9,697 bases of DNA. Origin: an uncultured Collinsella sp. (GTDB taxonomy: Bacteria > Actinomycetota > Coriobacteriia > Coriobacteriales > Coriobacteriaceae). The translations under genes were made by a program, and so were the position numbers. Positions 7,283-9,697 of the stretch are shown in pieces (the first letter of the stretch is position 1; every line of letters begins with the position of its first letter). The DNA lies in contig USFU01000054.1 in the NCBI GenBank assembly GCA_900554135.1, positions 1 to 9,697 on the forward strand. Reading direction: 5' to 3'. The notes beneath the pieces are model-generated. The model saw only the letters and a list, made by a program, of their open reading frames with translations. It ran no database searches and had not been told where the DNA came from.

Positions 7283-7495
7283 GCTGAGACTCCTCACAAA
7301 CTAAAACCTACGAAAGCGGGGGTTTACCCGATTGTTACCAAGATATGCGCTGCAATTGGTGGCTGCGCACAACAACCAGCCATATTAACGCGCGCGCGTG
7401 GCGGTGTGGCGCAATGTAGTAGCGACCTGCGCGATAATGGACGGGAATTACACGGAAACGTAAAGGCTTCTTAAAGAATTGACGAGGATAGAGCT
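7283..7495. promoter_or_regulatory. Divergent intergenic promoter region
   Basis: These 213 bases separate the minus-strand LTA-synthase-like gene from the plus-strand nitroreductase gene, so both promoters should lie here. Toward the nitroreductase, GATAAT at 7433-7438 is a plausible -10 box with no good -35, and GAGGA at 7484-7488 is its ribosome site. Two palindromes could be operators: the alternating 12-mer ACGCGCGCGCGT at 7388-7399, and TGGCTG (7360-7365) with CAGCCA (7377-7382). I could not pick a convincing promoter for the minus-strand gene. Confidence 0.5.
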
Positions 7496-8371
7496 ATGGG
7501 TGAGCAGGTTTGTATGACGGGCGCCGAGTACTGCGGCAGAGCTGCGGGCGTGGATACGAACGGTTATCCGGTCGAGACTACGGGCAATGCGGTGCTGGAC
7601 ATCTTGGAGCACCGTTCCTCCACGCGTGCCTTCGCGCGTGATGACAACGACCGTCCCGTGGCGGTGACCGACGAGCAACGTGCGGCGATTTTGCATGCGG
7701 CGAGTCGCGCGCCGTCGGCGGGCGCCATGATGATGTATTCCATCGTGAGCATCCGCGAGCAGGCTACGCTCGACCGCCTGGCCGACCTGTGCGACCACCA
7801 GCCCATGATCGCCAAGGCGCCCTGGGCACTGATATTTGTGGTCGATTATGCCAAGTGGATCGATCTGTTTGAGCACGTGGGCTGCTTTGAGCCCGAGTTT
7901 GTCAAGCGCACGGGCAAGGCGCCCCGCCGCGCGCCGGGTTTGGGCGACTTTGCCATCGCGGCCCAGGACGCCGTGATCGCCGCGCAAAACGCCGTGGTTG
8001 CCGCCGAGGCCCTGGGGCTGGGGAGCTGCTACATCGGTGATATCGTCGAGAATGCCGAGGAAGTTGCCGAGCTGCTTGATCTGCCACCCTATACCATGCC
8101 GCTATCGATGCTCATCATCGGCACGCCTCGCAAAGAGCGTCCGGCCATTGCGCATCCCGTGGTGAACCTGGTGCACGAGGAGCGCTACTGCCGCGCCGAT
8201 GCTGCGACTATGGACGCGCAGGTGGCCGAGATGGACGCGATGTTCCGTCCGCATGCCCGCGAGGTGGGGGAGCGCGTCGTGGACATCTATACCCGCAAGC
8301 ACACCAGTCCCTTTATGGCCGAGATGAGCCGCTCCATGGAGTGGTGGTTTAAAAACTGGCTTGGAAAATGA
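7496..8371 (+). CDS. Nitroreductase family protein
   Basis: This is predicted to be an FMN-dependent oxidoreductase of the nitroreductase superfamily, using NAD(P)H to reduce nitroaromatics, quinones or an unknown physiological substrate in the cytoplasm. The ATG at 7496 has GAGGA seven bases upstream. The 291-aa protein shows the N-terminal FMN-phosphate motif HRSSTRAF (39-46), the APSAGAMMM loop (72-80), the helix with AAQNAVVAAEALGLGSCYIG (162-181) typical of the second FMN-contact region, and a strand LSMLIIGTP (203-211). The C-terminal MAEMSRSMEWWFKNW (274-288) resembles the tail of many gut-bacterial nitroreductases. It is somewhat longer than minimal family members (about 170-220 aa), through an N-terminal extension of about 30 residues and this tail. 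It stands alone, with divergent and downstream intergenic regions on either side. The substrate cannot be inferred. Confidence 0.92.
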   Translation: MGEQVCMTGAEYCGRAAGVDTNGYPVETTGNAVLDILEHRSSTRAFARDDNDRPVAVTDEQRAAILHAASRAPSAGAMMMYSIVSIREQATLDRLADLCDHQPMIAKAPWALIFVVDYAKWIDLFEHVGCFEPEFVKRTGKAPRRAPGLGDFAIAAQDAVIAAQNAVVAAEALGLGSCYIGDIVENAEEVAELLDLPPYTMPLSMLIIGTPRKERPAIAHPVVNLVHEERYCRADAATMDAQVAEMDAMFRPHAREVGERVVDIYTRKHTSPFMAEMSRSMEWWFKNWLGK

Positions 8372-8374
8372 CGA

Positions 8375-8405
8375 ATGTGATAAGGGGACAGTCCCTTTGT
8401 CACAT
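8375..8405. repeat. REP-like 31-bp palindrome
   Basis: ATGTGATAAGGGGAC and GTCCCTTTGTCACAT form a 31-bp inverted repeat centred on A8390, starting three bases after the nitroreductase stop. The only departures from perfect pairing are two G·T pairs (8381/8399 and 8384/8396). No T-tract follows, so it is not a standard intrinsic terminator. Similar GTGAC-AAAGGGAC palindromes recur, as I recall, between genes in Coriobacteriia and Firmicutes; this was not checked. It could stabilise or attenuate the upstream transcript. Confidence 0.7.
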
Positions 8406-8487
8406 CACATATCGCCGCGGTAGCCTAAAGACTGTATAAATCTTTATCTAGCTGGGAAAACAGTGCATTAAAACATGGCCGATTACC

Positions 8488-8493
8488 TATAAT
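8488..8493 (+). promoter_or_regulatory. Candidate -10 box of the kup gene
   Basis: A perfect TATAAT lies at 8488-8493, 35 bases before the ATG at 8529, and implies a leader of about 30 nt. The -35 region (around 8464-8470, TGCATTA) is a poor match. The ribosome site GGGAGG follows at 8513-8518, ten bases before the start codon. Upstream at 8426-8446 is a weak AT-rich hairpin, TAAAGA / TCTTTA. I found no match to a c-di-AMP riboswitch, which sometimes precedes potassium transporters. Confidence 0.45.
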
Positions 8494-8528
8494 CCTTTCG
8501 AACGTTAAAGTTGGGAGGAAACCGGCTT

Positions 8529-9697
8529 ATGGAACAAAAGGCCAAGGAGGCAGCCTCACACGCTGCGATTCCTGTGAGCATCTCGGCGATGCTCGTCACG
8601 CTGGGCGTGGTGTATGGCGATATCGGCACCAGCCCCATGTATGTAACCAAGGCACTCGTTGCCGGCAACGGCGGCATCGGAAGCGTCACGGAGGAGTTCG
8701 TGCTCGGCGCGCTCTCCCTTGTCGTGTGGACGGTCACGCTGCTGACGACCGTCAAGTACGTGCTGATCTCGCTGCGCGCCGACAACCACGGCGAGGGCGG
8801 TATCTTTGCCCTGTACAGCCTGGTCAAGCGCTGCGGCAAGTGGCTCATCATCCCCGCCATGCTGGGCGGCGCCGCATTGCTCGCTGACGGCATCCTGACG
8901 CCCGCCGTTACCGTTACCACGGCCATCGAGGGCCTGCGCACCATCCCGGCGGTCCATGCTGTGTTGGGTGACGATCAGGGCCGTGTCGTGGCCATCACGC
9001 TTGCCATCATCATCGCGCTCTTCTTGGTGCAACGTATCGGTACGGCCAAGATCGGTCACGCCTTTGGCCCCATCATGACGCTGTGGTTCCTGTTCTTGGG
9101 CGGCACGGGTCTGTTCTTTGTCTTCCAGCACCCCGCGGTGCTGCTGTGCCTCAACCCGCTGCGTGGCATCGGCTTTTTGTTGAGCCCCAACAACCACGCG
9201 GGCATCATGATTCTGGGCAGCTGCTTCCTTGCCACCACCGGCGCCGAGGCGCTCTATTCCGACATGGGTCACGTGGGCCGCGGCAACATCTACGCAACCT
9301 GGCCGTTCGTTAAGTGCTGTCTGCTGCTTTCCTATATGGGCCAGGGCGCTTGGCTTATCAACAACGCCGCCAACCCCGAGCTCATGGGCATTGCCGACCT
9401 CAACCCCTTCTACCAGATGCTCACCCCGGGCCTGCGTCCCTTTGCCGTCGGCCTTTCCACCGTCGCGGCCATCATTGCCTCGCAGGCGCTCATCACCGGC
9501 GCATTCTCGCTGGTGTCCGAGGCCAGCCGTCTGGACCTCATGCCGCACATGCAGGTCTTCTACCCTGCCGAGACCAAAGGCCAGCTCTACATTCCCATGG
9601 TCAACAACGTCATGCTTGTCGGCTGCGTCATCGTGGTGCTGCTGTTCCAGAACTCGGCGCATATGGAAGCCGCCTACGGCCTTGCCATTACGCTGAC
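8529..9697 (+). CDS. kup: Kup-type potassium uptake transporter (partial, 3' end outside window)
   Basis: This is a membrane symporter of the KUP/HAK/KT family that brings K+ into the cell, usually coupled to protons. The frame is open from the ATG at 8529 to the window edge: 389 codons of a protein normally 600-700 aa long. Family signatures appear in order: VVYGDIGTSPMYV (27-39), LRADNHGEGGIFALYSL (82-98), LLADGILTPAVTV (117-129), ATTGAEALYSDMGHVG (235-250), LNPFYQML (291-298) and ASQALITGAFSLVSEASRL (317-335). Hydrophobic helices alternate regularly with these loops. The ATG is supported by GGGAGG ten bases upstream and a TATAAT further up. The gene has its own promoter candidate, so it is probably not co-transcribed with the nitroreductase, from which it is separated by 157 bases including the REP-like palindrome. 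Confidence 0.96.
   Translation, partial: MEQKAKEAASHAAIPVSISAMLVTLGVVYGDIGTSPMYVTKALVAGNGGIGSVTEEFVLGALSLVVWTVTLLTTVKYVLISLRADNHGEGGIFALYSLVKRCGKWLIIPAMLGGAALLADGILTPAVTVTTAIEGLRTIPAVHAVLGDDQGRVVAITLAIIIALFLVQRIGTAKIGHAFGPIMTLWFLFLGGTGLFFVFQHPAVLLCLNPLRGIGFLLSPNNHAGIMILGSCFLATTGAEALYSDMGHVGRGNIYATWPFVKCCLLLSYMGQGAWLINNAANPELMGIADLNPFYQMLTPGLRPFAVGLSTVAAIIASQALITGAFSLVSEASRLDLMPHMQVFYPAETKGQLYIPMVNNVMLVGCVIVVLLFQNSAHMEAAYGLAITL

Noticed and set aside
8372..8528. c-di-AMP (ydaO-type) riboswitch before kup
   Set aside because: I could not find the conserved riboswitch blocks, and the TATAAT at 8488 implies a leader too short to hold one.
8556..9662. 368-aa minus-strand open frame opposite kup
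   Set aside because: The plus strand carries every Kup signature. The antisense product is His/Gln/Asp-rich low-complexity text typical of a shadow frame.

Overview
The window looks like chromosomal DNA from a high-GC Gram-positive gut actinobacterium. The best guess is the Coriobacteriia, probably Collinsella. This rests on the GC-rich codon usage, an LAxTG-type sortase signal, an LTA-synthase-like enzyme and REP-like palindromes. No 16S or housekeeping marker is present, so the genus is an inference.

Layout, left to right. (1) Bases 1-160 are extreme poly-G/poly-C low-complexity sequence, most likely a poor contig end. (2) Bases 160-545 are non-coding and hold an array of four 46-nt imperfect palindromes repeated every 61-62 bp. 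Three copies of an AAAATGAG motif follow, in the upstream region of the next gene. (3) Bases 575-4664 (+) encode one large secreted, sortase-anchored surface protein of about 1362 aa: signal peptide, FG-GAP/integrin-like propeller motifs, an unrecognised beta-rich module, FN3, an Ig-like domain and an LANTG wall anchor. A +1 frameshift at a G5 run (1963-1967) splits it into two overlapping frames. (4) Bases 4665-4981 lie between two convergent genes. They hold a strong intrinsic terminator and a 130-bp element with perfect 30-bp inverted ends around a central GC hairpin. (5) Bases 4982-7282 (-) encode a polytopic LTA-synthase-family phosphoglycerol transferase. (6) Bases 7283-7495 are a divergent promoter region. 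(7) Bases 7496-8371 (+) encode a nitroreductase-family flavoprotein, followed at once by a REP-like palindrome. (8) From 8529 to the window end (+) is the first 389 codons of a Kup-type potassium transporter.

The genes do not form an obvious operon. Two concern the cell envelope (wall-anchored surface protein, polyglycerolphosphate synthase-like enzyme), one is a redox flavoenzyme and one an ion transporter, each with its own spacing and signals. I see no integrase, transposase, CRISPR array, tRNA or rRNA. The parts that known families do not explain are the hairpin array with its AAAATGAG motifs, the 130-bp inverted-repeat element, and the middle module of the surface protein.
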